This document shows, piece by piece, positions 1 to 12,330 of a DNA stretch of 64,000 nucleotides. Position 1 is the stretch's first letter. Every line of letters begins with the position of its first letter. The notes under the pieces are model-generated. The model saw only the letters and a list, made by a program, of their open reading frames with translations, was not told the origin of the DNA and ran no database searches. Made by a program: the position numbers and the translations under genes. Location of the stretch: the NCBI GenBank assembly GCA_013398955.1, contig VWPU01004883.1, positions 434,001 to 498,000 of the forward strand, given 5' to 3'. The stretch comes from Callaeas wilsoni (taxonomy: Eukaryota > Chordata > Aves > Passeriformes > Callaeidae).

Positions 1-2980
1 GGAGATGGATGCTGGTCCTCAGAAAATTGCTAAGGGGGCATTAATGAGGAGAGACATCTGGGAATGGCTCCAGGTGCATTGGCTGCATGCACAGGAAATG
101 CTGCAGTACTGCTGTCAGCTAAAAATTATTCCTGTGCTGTGGACACGTGTGGTCTGTGAGGACAAAAGTGTGGGAACCACAGGTTCCCGTGTGGAGGAGT
201 TGGTCAAGCTTAGGACAAAGATGGATAATCCCTTGGCTCTCCGCTCCACAAGGCAGCTCTTCCCTTCTCTTGCACACCAGGACAGTTGGCCCCATCCTTT
301 GACTGTGCTCAGCAAGAAGGTCCACACGGTCTAGTGATGGGACAGTCTCAGCCTGTGGAAGGCAGGAGCCAAAACTGAGGTGGGACATGCCATTACATCC
401 ATCCTGCCTCTGCTGGGCATGCAGTCACCAGACACAGGAGCCAGGGACAGTGGCATCTCACAGCCACCACCAGTGCCATGACACAGAGGATGGGCAGTAG
501 CACCTCCTCCTGCTGCTCCATTAAACATCGGATCAAGCAGAGATAAGGATCCCCCTCTGGGACTAGAAGGAGCCCTCCATGGAGAAAGAAGGAGCTCTGA
601 GGTTACATTTAAGGGACAGAGGGCAGAGGCTCAAAGCGTGGAGCATCTCTGCAGTGTTTCCTGAGCCCTCTCTGACGATGGCTGGTGGGTGTGTGGGCAA
701 GATGCAATTAGTCTGTTGAACAAGAACAAGCCCTAACGCGTTGATCGGGGATGACCTCCTTGGGATCTTACCCTTTCCGCAGCACAAGGCCCCTCCCAGG
801 ACTTCAGAGGGGTGTTAAACCCAGGGGCGATGGCACAGTGAGACCCTTCACATCCCTAGGAGGGCTCTGTGTGGTGGGGGCTGCCATCAGGAAAAGGGGG
901 GGGAGTCACTTCTGCTGTCCGTGTTTTTTCCTAAGGAGAGGGCATCGAGTGCCAGGATTTCGTTAATCACATTTTATGTGCATTTAAAAAACCCTTGAAA
1001 TCTTCACTTTTAAAGAGCATCTGCTCCTCTCCCACCTGCCCTGTAACCTGGCAGGGGCTGCCTCTCATGCCTGCTCCCTCTCTGCCCTTCCCGGGACCAC
1101 CTCCTTCCCCTTGCACTGACCCACTTTAGGCGTCAGACTTGCAGCCCAGTGGCTCACCCGGGGGAAGTGGCTGGATTCACAGAATAAATCTGCAGAGCCA
1201 GGGAGCCAGCCAGGGCTGAGTGAGCAGGGACAGGCTCTCCAGGAGAGAGAGACACCCATGGCTGTGTGCACGTGGAGAGGCGAGAAACCTGCCAAGGAGA
1301 AGCCTGGGAGCAAAGGATGCTAAGAAAGCATATGTTCACACTATGAATGGATTAGAGGGGAAAAGGGGAAAAAAAACAAGGCAGGAGGGAAGGGCATGAC
1401 AGAGAGGGGCACAGAGCAGTGGAAAGGACACTCACCAGCCAGGCAAAGCCCTGCACAGCACAGCTGCTCCTTTTCAGGTTGCACTGCAAGGGAAAGGTGT
1501 GATTTGGGAGAAAGCTTGGTCCTAAGACAGGGGGTATCTGCCACCCCAGAGGTGTAGAGCAGGATGGGGGTAGGGAAGCTGCTGGCTTGGGGGATCTTGA
1601 GAGTTGCCAGAACTGAGCTGTAGAGAGGGAAAGGAGGGATGGAGGAGGCTGAGTATTTGGAGATGCCTCAGCATTTCAGGGCTTATTTAAAATGAACAGT
1701 CACCTCCTTCAAGGTTCACCTCATGTGACGGAGCAGCCCCAACTCCTGACAGCAAAGCACAAGCAGCTGCTGTCCCAGGGTCCCAGCAGAGGGATGGAAA
1801 CCCCAAGCATGAGATCCAGAGAGTTGCTACAAGCAAATCCATGTGGCAACATCAGAAAGCCACGCTGAGGCCGAGCTCACAGGCAGACAAGCTTAGCCCT
1901 CAGAGAGCAGGGAATTGCTATCTGTCTGTCTCCCTCTGTTTTCCCTGATTTTATTGTGTTTTGTTTAATTGAATCACACACACACGTGCACACAAAGCCC
2001 CAGCTTGTGGTGTAAAGTCTGTAACGAAATGAGCAGCAAATTAATGCTCCATGAGGAGCAACACTGAGTAAACACATGACACTCGGCACGAGCTGCGAGC
2101 TGCAGTGAGGCAGAAGGAGGAGAGAGGAGAAACTGGCAGAGAGGGAAGAGGGAGCTGCAAAAAGGGTTTTCCAAGGGGAAAGGGAGCCCAGAGAAAGCAG
2201 AACAAGGGAAAGAGGAAGACCTGAGAGGAGAAGTGAGAGGACAGCACAGATGATGCTAATGGTTCCTATAAGGTCACCATGCCCAAACTCCCACTGATCC
2301 CTGGGTGGAGCAGTTCAGAGCACAGGGAGAGAAAGCTGACACAGCTTGTGGCCAGGGGACGGCTGGGCTGAAGGGACATGGCTCAAAGTCCAAGGGGTCC
2401 TTCACTGCTCCAGGGCTCTCCTGCCCAAATACGAACAAAACACTTCTCTGGACACAGTATTCAAGTCCACCAGGGCCACCATCATAACCAGCTCAGCCTC
2501 TCTCCTCTGGCATGGCAATCACACCCCTCCCTCAGCTCTCAGCTCAGCCAGGACCCCCATTCCCCTTCCTCTTGTCCCATCTGGTGTACCTGCAGCTCCA
2601 CACAAGATGCTCATCCTCAGGAAAATATTGGATACTGAGGAATGATGTAGGGTGAGACCATGATACAGTGGGGCATGTGCTCCAGCACTTCCCAGGCTCC
2701 TCATCCCCACAGAGCTGCACCCCAGTGGCCTCATCCAAACCGCAGGTGACCAGTGCAACCCTCAGCAGTCTGTGACCACAGAGCAGAGGGCAGGGTCACC
2801 AGAGGGGAAGGAGCCTCTCCAGGACAGAGGGTTGTCTGTGCAGACAGGCAGCTCTCTGGCCCCTCCTCACCTCCCAGCTCACCCCTGCTCATGAGGGGCT
2901 GGGAGGCAGCACGGCACTGATCAGCCACTCCACAAGATGAGGTGCTCTTCAGCACTGGAGAAGTGCAGGGTTAAAGGATG
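1..2980. other. Unique spacer, no gene recognised
   Basis: Moderately GC-rich sequence. Its short open frames occur on both strands and resemble no family I know. It holds a G-run near 895-903, an AT-rich stretch near 965-1020, a purine-rich stretch at 1341-1420, and a small CA/GT patch near 1975-1996. No transposon ends, tRNA-like folds or convincing splice-flanked exons were seen. It could be intronic or intergenic. Confidence 0.6.
2095..2240 (+). repeat. Purine-rich (GGA/GAA) low-complexity tract
   Basis: The + strand is dominated by A and G (aggaggagag-type wording) for about 145 bases with few pyrimidine interruptions. The long open frames on the minus strand here (about 1974-2247) come from this strand bias and are not evidence of coding. 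Confidence 0.7.
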
Positions 2981-2999
2981 CTGATTATCCTGCCCGAGC

Positions 3000-3260
3000 T
3001 CGCTGTGACAGGCTTCACATGTGTTCAGTCACATCCAGATATGAAGCCACTCTGGAAACCAAGACATTTATTCAAAGGAGCAGCAGCACTGCACATACAT
3101 CTGCCTGTGTAAAGGAGAACTTCAAAAGGGCTGACAGTCACAGAGCCCAGCAGTAACCTTTGGCTAATTAGCTGTCTTGATTTTCTTGCAGTTTATTTTT
3201 ATACTTCTTGGGCTCTGGAACGCATTTACTGTAATGTCAGAAAGGCCATGGTAAATATAA
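3000..3260. promoter_or_regulatory. Candidate noncoding regulatory island
   Basis: This AT-rich island sits in GC-richer surroundings and includes a GGCTAATTAGCTG homeodomain-type site near 3163-3175 and several short AT-rich words. It has no sustained open frame. This is the composition expected of conserved noncoding elements, but conservation cannot be judged from one sequence. Confidence 0.3.
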
Positions 3261-4690
3261 AGCTTTCTAGCAATAAGTATATCCACCCTGCTGAGCTCTG
3301 GGGACTGACAGCTCCAGCTTGGCATGGGCCAGGTGGAGTGACAATGCTTTGCTGAGGTTTTTGTCTTGCACAGGATTTACTGAGACTGTGCTGGTGGAAA
3401 TGATAAAGGCACCTGGGGCAAAGCAGGTATGGGCATGGAACACAATGAGCACAGAGCAGAGGGCACCTGTAATGGTGCTTTCCTGAGGTCAAATCACAAA
3501 TGAGCAGAAAGGACAGAGGGGTGAGGAAGTCTGCAGGATGCAAAGCCATGAGCCAGATCGCCAAGGAGAGGTGAGGTCAAGAAAAGCAGGCAATCAGAAA
3601 GGTGGGAGTGATGCTGAACCTGCAGAGAGAAGCAGATGGGACCCCATTGTAAGCATTAAGGCAAGGGGAGCTCCACTGCTCAGAGAGCCTGCAGAAGCCA
3701 CAGAGCCTTCCTGCTCCTGGGCAGAGGAGAAGGAAGCCTGGAAAGATGCTGTGGTTAGATCTCAGTCAACAGGGGATTTTCGAGTCCCACTGGGGTGGAA
3801 GATGACAGTGCCTATTGAAGCAGGGCACTCTGCTCCCCACCCCACCTGTGCCTGAAGTAACTCTGTGCTCCACGTACGACTGCAGTGCCACAGACACCCT
3901 GTGACCCTCGTCAGAGGGGCTGTGACTCTCACTGGGACCTGACACCCCAGGGCTTCCCTAACAAAGTCCACCCCTCCATTCCTGGCTGACACCCCTCCAT
4001 CCCAGCAGCTCCTTCACTCCACAGACTCTGCATGTCAGCGCTGCTGAATTCCACTTGGCCAAGGTGTTGGGGTTAAGATACACCTGCTTCTCTCCGTAGG
4101 GACGTGCAGCCCACTCTTGCAGGGCATCTGCCTCCTGCAGGCTCAGCCCTGGGGCTGGGCACAGACGTGGGACCAGGCTGAGCCGCGCTGTGAGGAAACA
4201 CGAAGGGTAAGAAAACAGCTTCATTATCTCTGCACTGTGATCTCCAGCACAAACCACTCGACATGTGGCTCTCCCTGGACTGTGCACAGAGAAGATCAGT
4301 GGAAAGAAAACAGAGAAGCCATCGATGCATTAATGATCAGAAATGAAGCAACGCTCCTCTGCCCCCAGATCTAGCAAGGAGACTTCTGAGTCCCTGCAGA
4401 TGGGTGGCAGGCACCTAGGACTTCAAACAGCCTCCCCACCTTGGCTGCGCTCCTCCTGCCTGGCTGGGTGTCAGTCTCAGGACTGCCCTGTGTACCAGCT
4501 GGGAGAACCTGGTGCCAGTTAAAAACCAGGCTCTTATATCTTTTGAACTGCAGAGAAACAAAACCCATGGATTCAACCTTTGCCTTTTTTTTTTCCCCAA
4601 ATGATGTCAGGAGTTGAGGAGACAGAACAGTGCTGAGTGCAATTGCTGTTGAAAGCTACTGGCTGCTTCAGTGTGCTTCTTGAACACCAC
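3260..4690. other. Unique spacer, nothing recognised
   Basis: Mixed-composition sequence with short, mutually overlapping open frames and no recognisable repeat, RNA gene or exon. There is a short poly-T run at about 4587-4596. Confidence 0.6.
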
Positions 4691-4940
4691 CAGCGCAGCT
4701 GCGCTGGGGTTGGTAACTGCAAACCTTTAATTTTAAGAGTCAAATCATTATAAACTCTCTCAGGGAAGTTAATAGGAAGTTTACCTTTGACTCAGCTATG
4801 TAAAATCAACATTAAATTCCCAACTGATCATAGTGATACACGGTTCCATCTCCAATCCCAGGCACCCCTTCCTACAAGTCAAGCTCATGTTTCCATTTTT
4901 AAACCCTTCCTTACAATTACAGCTTGTGCTGCCTGATCAG
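4690..4940. promoter_or_regulatory. Candidate noncoding regulatory island
   Basis: AT-rich stretch containing TTTAATTTTAA near 4727-4737 and an AP-1-like TGACTCAG near 4788-4795. It has stop codons in all frames and different composition from both flanks. It is a candidate enhancer only. Confidence 0.27.
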
Positions 4941-7690
4941 AACCAAAATGTCTCAGGTGGCTGGGCTGGATTTTGGGACTGACTTCAGCCAGCACTCAAA
5001 TCTGAGTCTCCTCACTTCTGCTGAGGTTCAAGTGTTTCAGCACTGAGCTCTCTGCTGGGGTAATGCACCTGCAAGGTGCAGCATGGCTCTGTTCTGGCCC
5101 TTGCTGTGCAGCCAGTTGGACTCTGACTGCTCCTGAAAACCCCTTTGGCCTCACCCAAGCGCCTTAAAAGCCCTTTGTACCGACAACCTGCACCTAGGTT
5201 GCTTTAAATGATGAATACCATGGGGGCAATTTCAAAGCATCTGAAACATCATCAGGTTTGTGAGCAGAGCAAGGCACTGTCGTACCCACAGTCGTAAAAC
5301 CCCTCACAGGGTGATGGTGAGCAGCAAGCACTGAAGGTTTCAATGACAAGGAAGGAGTTATTACATTGCTCAAGCAGAGGAGGAGAGACATGCAGCACCA
5401 AGCCCTTGTCCCTGTCAGCCCTTTTACTGCCCATTTACCTCGGACAGATGTGTGTGATGCCTGTGTAATCCCAGCCCTCTGGCATGGCCAGAGCCTGGGC
5501 GTGGTGCAGAGATCTTTTAAAGGAGTTGGTACCATTCAGAGAGGGAAGGTCCTGAGCATATATACCTGCATATACATTATTAATGCCCTCCACATGACAG
5601 CTGCTGGCTGTATCTACAGACTCCCTCCACTGATGCCTCTCTCTGAGTCACGGCTGCATAAAACTCCTTGACAGACCTGGAGGATGAGAGATGTGGTAAA
5701 ATCCCAAACATGAGTATCGCATCAAAGGTTCTGTGGTTATCAGAGCACAAATAACATCTCCCTCACAATTTCAGGGGCAGGAGTAGTGCAAGGGCTGTCT
5801 AGCCACCCTCCTGGAGCACAGGGTCCATACGCAGGGACACAGTGTGCCAGGGCCAGTGTGAGATGCTCCACGAGGGTGCAATGAGGTGGTCTGTCCATGC
5901 TGCTGGCAGAGGAGCCAGGGAACTCAGCGAGGAGCTGGTGGGTGGACTTGAGTGGGATTTCTCCTGCATGGAGAGCTCGGCAGTCCTCCACGCATGCCTG
6001 GCTGTGTCAGTCACTCTTGGTTTAGCTGACACACAGGAGAGCCTCATGTGAGGCTTTCAGAGGATGCTGCACACTAATGGCGGGAGACTGCCCCACGTAC
6101 CTTCACGGATGAGCAGAACCCGAGGCCTCATGCAGTGCAAAATGAAGAGGGATGGCTGGGACAGTCTCCCCTCCCTCGATGATCTTTCTTTTTTCATTAG
6201 CATCTTTCTTATTCTCCCCAGGTCTTTCAGCTGTTCTGGAGCTGCTGCTGCCTCAGCCACCCAAGATGAGTGAAGGATACGTGGGCATCCTGAGGGACAC
6301 AACGGCCACTTCCAACAGCAGGTACCCTGCACTGCCACGGGCATTCATTTACAGACACTGTTCCGACCAATCCTTGAGGCTGGGCAGGAGGTTTTCCACC
6401 CATATGTTGCTGGAGCTCTGCTCTGGGGGATAGCTGTGGCCCTGAGGAATCAGCACTGGGCTCCAAGGCAGGCGGACCTGCATGGGGAAAAACCCCACCC
6501 CACTCTGGGAATAGACAAGAAGCAAGACATCAGGGAGGATCACTTTCCATAGTGGGTTTACTAACAGAGAACTCTGCTCCTTCCAACTCCATCTCTCTGC
6601 AGAGTCAGTGACTCCCCCACCATGTATTACATTTTATTCTGTAAGTGCAAAGCAATTTCCATTGAGGGTAGGGACAGTGAAGCACAGAGAAAGAGAATAA
6701 TATCTCATCTTTCTTTAATCCCCACAATCCCAAAGGATCCTGGTGCCGTTTGCTTTACTTTCTATATGTATGCTCAGTTAATTAGCATTACCATAGAACT
6801 GCAGGTATTCTCAGACTTAGTAGAGGGACTACCTTGTAATAGAAGGGTAAGCAAATTGTTTCTGCTGTTTCCATTACAGCCAGCTTTGATTATCCAGGAT
6901 AATGGGATAACAGGGACAAAGCAAAAACATGGATAACATGAGACCTATGCAAATTAAGCTGGGGGAAAAAAAGCGATGCTGAGAGTAATGGAGGAAAGAA
7001 AGGTCAGTGATACTGATTAAGGAGCATGGAGATCTCTGTGTTAGCACTGCCTTAAGCTCACAAATCCATACAAATGGTACCTGGGCACAGTAGTTATGGA
7101 GCAAATCTATAGGGTCTGTCACTGTGAGAGGGAAGCAGAGACATCCCCTGCACAGCAAAGCCAAGCTGCAGCAGAGGGAGGCGAATTGCATTAATGCCGA
7201 GCATTTCAAAGCCTCAGTGTGAGGGATTTGTCATTAAAATGAATAAGATTTGGGCACTCAACCCACCTCCTCCCTACACGAGCAGGAAGAAGCCCAATTT
7301 AAAGGTCAGCGTCTTAATGGTTTTCGCTACATATATACCAGGATAATTCCTCTCCAAACAGAAATCCAGCACCTCCTTGGTGAGCCACAGCCACTGTTTG
7401 AAGGAGCACAAGAACATCCACAGCTGAGGAGGTATAACAGTACAGACAGGTGCAGCTCCTGTGTTAAAAGAGGGCGGGGAGAGGCTCCAACTTCATCTCC
7501 TTGCAATACAGCCCAGGATGAGGAAAGGGAACAGCGCTGGAATTCCTCTGTAGTCCCTCATCTCAGCAAAGACTGGATTCACTCCACTCTGTCAAAGGGG
7601 ATGTTTAAATCCTTGGCACCAATATCGTGGAGGCAGCTCTGAAAAATCTCTGGTGGTGGGTGGATAAAAAGGGCACCAGTGGAGATGAGA
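4940..7690. other. Unique spacer with one exon-like segment
   Basis: Mostly ordinary unique sequence. The one item of note is a splice-site-like bracket at 6222-6321, described in the findings. ATATATAC words occur near 5567 and 7331, with no promoter context around them. No repeat was recognised. Confidence 0.55.
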
Positions 7691-7699
7691 AAGAAAGAA

Positions 7700-7960
7700 G
7701 AGAGGGAGGAATCTTAGAGAAAGAAGAACCTTCTTAATAGGTTTTATTGATTTAACCCAAAGAGGGAACAGTAGGGGGAATATATGCCATTTAAATGTAA
7801 ACCAGCAATAAAAATAATCACTAGAGTCATAATCTCAATCTGTTAGCATTTTATGTAGAAATGATCTTAGTGGGAAATATTTTCTGAATAAACTATTTGC
7901 ATTTACTTAATATGAAGGAGCCTCTTAAATATAACTCAATCATTGTCATGGACTTTTTTG
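7700..7960. promoter_or_regulatory. Candidate noncoding island with octamer motif
   Basis: AT-rich island with several AATAAA/TTTATTG-type words and a perfect POU octamer ATTTGCAT at 7895-7902. No sustained coding frame. Candidate enhancer; a chance octamer is possible in AT-rich DNA. Confidence 0.3.
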
Positions 7961-9008
7961 CAGGGGTTGTTTTCAGTACTCAGTTCTTGCAAGTGCCTGA
8001 TGATTTCACAGCCCCTGTAGAGCCTGACTGGGAGAAGCTGCTGGCCCACCCTAGCTGGGATCTCCTGTCCATATCTCCGTGGATGTTCCTGTTTCCATAC
8101 TGGAAATACCTGTGGATTTCAATGGCAGCTAGAAATCATCACTCTCCACCCAAATGGTGATGTGACTTTGTGACTGGCCAAGGAGGCTGCATCACTTGCT
8201 CAGATCTTGTGAGCTGTAATAGAGGAAAAATAACTTTAGAGCATGTTTCCAGGCCCTGCATATTTCAGAAGAAGTGAGAACCACCTGACCATCTCTTTTA
8301 GCCTTCCTGTTGTAAAAGACGAGGAAAATGAGGAGTTTTCCCTTTGCGGAGGAGCTGCGTGGCTGGCCGTGAAGATCCCAGGCAGGAAGCCCTTTCCTGG
8401 TGCAGGAGGAGAGATTGGAGGTGTCCACCTGCATCTCAGAAGGAGCTTTTCTGCTCAGTGTCCTGTCCCCAGGATCAGTCCCCGTGGGGACACGGCGCTG
8501 CCCACGTGCAGGTGCTCATGGGAGGTCACTGTCCCTGTGACTCCCACGCCATGTGCATCTCAGCCACAAAGAAAGGAATAAATACCCTCTTCTGCCTGGG
8601 GATACCTTTTAATCTTCTTGCTAGATTTTCATACACTAGTCCAGACTCCCAACTGGGCCAGGCATGATCTCATTTAGCATTCCATGCACAGAGGCAGCTA
8701 AACCAAGGCTGCTATTTTATGCCATGCACTGGTTTGGGCTGGGGATGCTCTCACTGATGGCACTGGGGGTTCTCACCACCCTGCAGCTCCAGAAGGGAGA
8801 CCATCCCGTGGAGGTGGGCGTCTGGACCAGCATCCCCAGTGCTGGGAAGCTCATCAGCCTCTTGCAGACCTGCTGGTGGCAGGACACTTGTGGGCAGCAG
8901 GTGCCAGAGCAGCAGCTCTCCAGGGGCCAGGCAACTGCCAGGGTTCCACACCAGCAGCTCCCACTGGCAGAAGCCACTGCAGCCCCTTGAGGGGGTCTGG
9001 CCCCGCAT
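7960..9008. other. Unique spacer, nothing recognised
   Basis: GC-richer sequence with overlapping open frames on both strands (for example about 8664-8990 plus and 8717-8977 minus) and no protein family resemblance. I treat these as chance frames. Confidence 0.55.
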
Positions 9009-9163
9009 CCACAGCCTGGGGAGCTGGGCTAGCCCTGTGTCCACAGCCTGGGGAGCTGGGCTAGCCCTGTGTCCACAGCCTGGGGAGCTGGGCTAGCCCT
9101 GTGTCCACAGCTTATGGAGCTGGGCTAGCCCTGTGTCCACAGCCTGGGGAGCTGGGCTAGCCC
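9009..9163 (+). repeat. 32-bp minisatellite, about 5 copies
   Basis: A 32-base unit beginning CCACAGCCTGGGGAGCTGGG and ending CTAGCCCTGTGT is repeated at 9009, 9041, 9073, 9105 and 9137, the last copy being partial. Copies 1-3 and most of copy 5 are nearly identical; copy 4 has a small internal change (cttatggagc). Thirty-two is not a multiple of three, so the reading frame shifts at each copy and the array is not a protein repeat. The near-identity suggests recent expansion and possible length polymorphism. Confidence 0.95.
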
Positions 9164-9804
9164 CTGATGCCCTGCTCATTGCCAGGTCTCCAAACTCACA
9201 GCGGCCCTCATGCTGTGTGGGTAATTCAGGCTCGCAAGGGGGTTATTAAAATCCATTCAAAGCTAATGTCAGCCAGTTCTGTGTTAATGTCAGTGGCTGA
9301 GAGGCACAGCAGGAGTGGGTGGAGAAGGACTTTGATTTCCCCACTCTAATTTCCAAGCAGGGTGAGCTTGGCAGGCAGTGAAGGGGAATGGGGAGCGGTG
9401 CGGGTGGGAGCGTGCGGTGCCACATGTCACACACCATACAGGTGGGATTCACAGTTTAATCCCGGCAGCCAAACATTTCACTCCATGTTTTGCTTGACAG
9501 CTTCTCTCCTGGCTGGCCATTTCAGAGGCACGTTACCTGCCAGGACCCCAGCAGGTGAGTCTGCCTGAGCAATCAGCTCTGCACAGAGCCTGGGAAGGGG
9601 CTGTTGGTGTTGCTCCACGTGCAGCTCTATCAGATATTTCAGGTGGATTGGGCATCACACCCAGGCACTCCCCATCAGGTGCATTTGGAAGTTCAAACCA
9701 CATCCCCCAACTTCTGCCCTGACTCGCAGCCCCTCAAACCTGCCAGGGCTGAAAGCAGGGCTGGAGTCCGCTCACCTCGGTGGGGTGAGTCCAAGCCATC
9801 CCCT
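9164..9804. other. Unique spacer, nothing recognised
   Basis: Mixed-composition sequence between the 32-bp minisatellite and the hairpin-rich patch. I saw no repeat, exon or RNA gene. Confidence 0.55.
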
Positions 9805-9995
9805 GGATTTTGAAAAAATCCGGGTAATTTCAGGATGTGGCTAGCATCATGCAGGCTAAGATAAGAGTAATCGGAGCTCCGGGCCGTAAGCCGATTCCTT
9901 GCATCTGACAGGAAGGAATTAGCCCCGTCTCTCCGCCCCGTGCCTCCCGGCAGCGTTTGTACACATGGGCACACACCTGGCGGCGGGCTGAGCCA
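9805..9995. promoter_or_regulatory. Hairpin-rich then CpG-rich candidate element
   Basis: Three short inverted repeats lie close together: 9805-9811 with 9815-9821 (7-bp stem), 9870-9874 with 9891-9895, and 9894-9900 with 9913-9919 (7-bp stem). A GATA-type site (AGATAAG) lies near 9859-9865. From about 9870 to 9995 CpG dinucleotides become frequent. The mixture suggests a regulatory or structured element rather than random spacer, but there is no independent support. Confidence 0.3.
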
Positions 9996-10289
9996 CGGGG
10001 ACACGTGTGCTTGCCAGGGACAGGGTGACAAGGATCCTGTGCAGGCAGTGCAGAAGTCCCACGGGCAGAAGAAGAGGCACGGACAGCAGAGGAAATCCGC
10101 TCCAGCCGTCATTCACAGGGCAGGTACTGCCCCACCTCGTGCACTGGCACAGCAGTGCTGGGAACCCCCAGGTCTCCTTCCCTGGAGGTCCTGCCCTGGC
10201 TCCTCCCCGGTTTCAGCATCTGTTTGCAGCAGGGATTCCTCCAAGTTGGCTGAGAAATGCATTGCAGTCTCTTAATAGCTCATCCTGGC

Positions 10290-10830
10290 TGGAAGCTTTT
10301 CCTCGTGTGTAAATACAATGTGTATAACAGTGGCCTCATTTAGCACTATAGGAGTGCATCAGACGCAGCTAAAGGTACTGAAGATAGCTTAAATGATCCA
10401 AATTTAACATTTAGTTATGTAGGTTGAATATTTCAGTGAGTTTTTAGGTTAGAAGGCGCTGTAAATGGAGCCTGACCTCCTAGACACTGAATTTTACCCA
10501 GGGATTTAAATCAAGTCTGACCATTAAGCTTCATCCTTCTGACAGACAAAAATTAGTCTGGTTCACAAGCAAGGGGGGCAGCTGCTGAAGGCAGACTGGT
10601 CACAAGCCACAAGATCAAAGTGTTGAACAACATCTCTGAAGGGCAGCAGGTCCTGCCTGATGATACGGCCACAAACCAGGTTATTTTGCTTTAGCTTGTC
10701 TGATTTGTGAAATGAGGGTAACAAGCAGTTCTGAGGTCAAAGCCGGTGTTCAAAAGCAGTATTTGGTGCTGCTGTTTTCATCTAGAAAATAGCTGCTATT
10801 CACAAATTAACGGTATTAGAGAAAAGTGAA
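10290..10830. promoter_or_regulatory. Candidate noncoding regulatory island
   Basis: About 540 bases of AT-richer sequence, including TTTAACATTTAGTTATG, ATTTAAATCAAG and CAAATTAACGG words, with no repeat signature and no long frame. Flanks on both sides are GC-richer. It looks like the conserved noncoding elements found around developmental genes; this is inference from composition. Confidence 0.33.
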
Positions 10831-11029
10831 ACTCTAGTGGTTGCCAGCAATCGGCCAGATGGGTCAATGAGGTGGTTTAGGGTGGCAGGAGGATCGAGGA
10901 GATGTGTGGCACTAGCAGACCCACATCCCATCCTGTGTCCCTGGGGAGAGGGGCCTGGGAGGTGGGAAGGAGCTGCATCTCCCTGCAGCAGGCATCTCGT
11001 GCCACGTGGCAGGTTACCAAGCAGCTGAG

Positions 11030-11510
11030 AGCAGATGATTTCTTTTGCCAGTTTTCTAATTTATCTAATGAGCAAGAAAATAAATCAAGCTGACAGTCAC
11101 CCAGGTGGTTTTGAGCCTCAGCTCCTCACAGTCCCCTTGTTCTCCCAGCCCATTTTATAACAGGGTTACAACTCGAGGACACAGCACTAACTCCTGCTAT
11201 AATCTTTTCTTTAGCAACGTCACTTAGCAGATGGAGTCATTTAGATGTGCTCACGTTTAAACGAGTGGCTTGCCCTGAAAGGGACAGAGCTGGGGCTGCT
11301 GGCAAGGTTTTCGGGATCGTTAGCCTAGAAAATGCTTAGCAGAGGAAGCAGTTGTCAGGCAGATTTCACGGACATGGCACCGCTGTCCTCTGCCAGCAAA
11401 ATTACAAGGCTGAAATCCTGGAGCTGGATGGGGCCAAACCGTCCACAGCAAACAATTTAATTGATGAATGAAGTGAATTGCCCAGGAGACGGGTTTTAGT
11501 CATCTGCTCA
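11030..11510. promoter_or_regulatory. Candidate noncoding regulatory island
   Basis: A roughly 480-base island of mixed AT-rich words, including AATTTATCTAATGAG near 11058 and CAATTTAATTGATGAATG near 11453-11470, which holds a palindromic homeodomain-type site. It has no coding potential and no transposon features. Confidence 0.33.
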
Positions 11511-11519
11511 CTGCATGAA

Positions 11520-11900
11520 GCTGCTTGGAGAAGGGTTTGCACAGTCGGGTGTCGCCTGGGATGGGCTGGCTGGGGCTCCCCATGGTGGGAACCTTCACCA
11601 GAGCCCCCTGGGCACCTCCTCCCTGCCTGAGCAACCCAGTGCTGTGAGCCTGGCTACCTCCAGGCTTGCCAATCCAAGGTGCTTAGAGATGTTACTGCTC
11701 CTGAGCCTTCATGGCTGGAGCAGTGATGGGACCACGCAGAAGATCTCAGCACTCGGTGCTGGAACCACAGCCAGCACAATGTAAGGAAGAATAGCACCAA
11801 TCTAAAGAAGCAAAAGCTACTTTTCAGCTCCTGCAAGAAATTCCATGGCAGTCTCAGAGGTCTCTCCTCTCTAGCTCCCTGACCTCCTGCACAAGGCTAC
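11520..11900. other. Unique spacer, nothing recognised
   Basis: GC-rich sequence with a short plus-strand frame (11515-11784) that resembles no family I know. No repeat or RNA gene was seen. Confidence 0.55.
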
Positions 11901-11904
11901 CTCC

Positions 11905-12330
11905 ATAAGCTCTTTTCATTTGGTCTAATAAAGTAAATTAGTTCTCCAGCTCTTCCAAGGAGAATAGGCATAAAAATGTACATTGAGATGAACGCTTACA
12001 ACCCTTGAAAATACCTCTTGCTTGTGAAAAGGCTTCTGAAGAATGAATAGAAGGGACAATGATTACCAAAAAAAAAGGAGGAAATATTGTTCATGCTGCC
12101 TGGGCAGCATTTGACCCAGCCCTTGCAAAGGCTGGGGAGAAAAAGGAGGAAGAAGGCAGGGAGCTGAGGCACTAATGGCAATCATTGCTCTGTTGGGAGC
12201 AATATCTCACAGTGTCCATGGAGATCAGTCGCAAATTATTCAGTCTAATAGTTCTCCAAACAAACTCTTATTCTGCTCCTTTGTGGCAGGCATGAAGCTT
12301 CCTCTGCAAGGCCCATTTTACATCTTAGGT
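11905..12330. promoter_or_regulatory. Candidate noncoding regulatory island
   Basis: AT-rich words (GTCTAATAAAGTAAATTAG near 11922, CAAATTATTCAGTCTAATAG near 12231) and a CTGCCTGGGCAG palindrome at 12096-12107. No sustained frame. Weak candidate. Confidence 0.25.
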
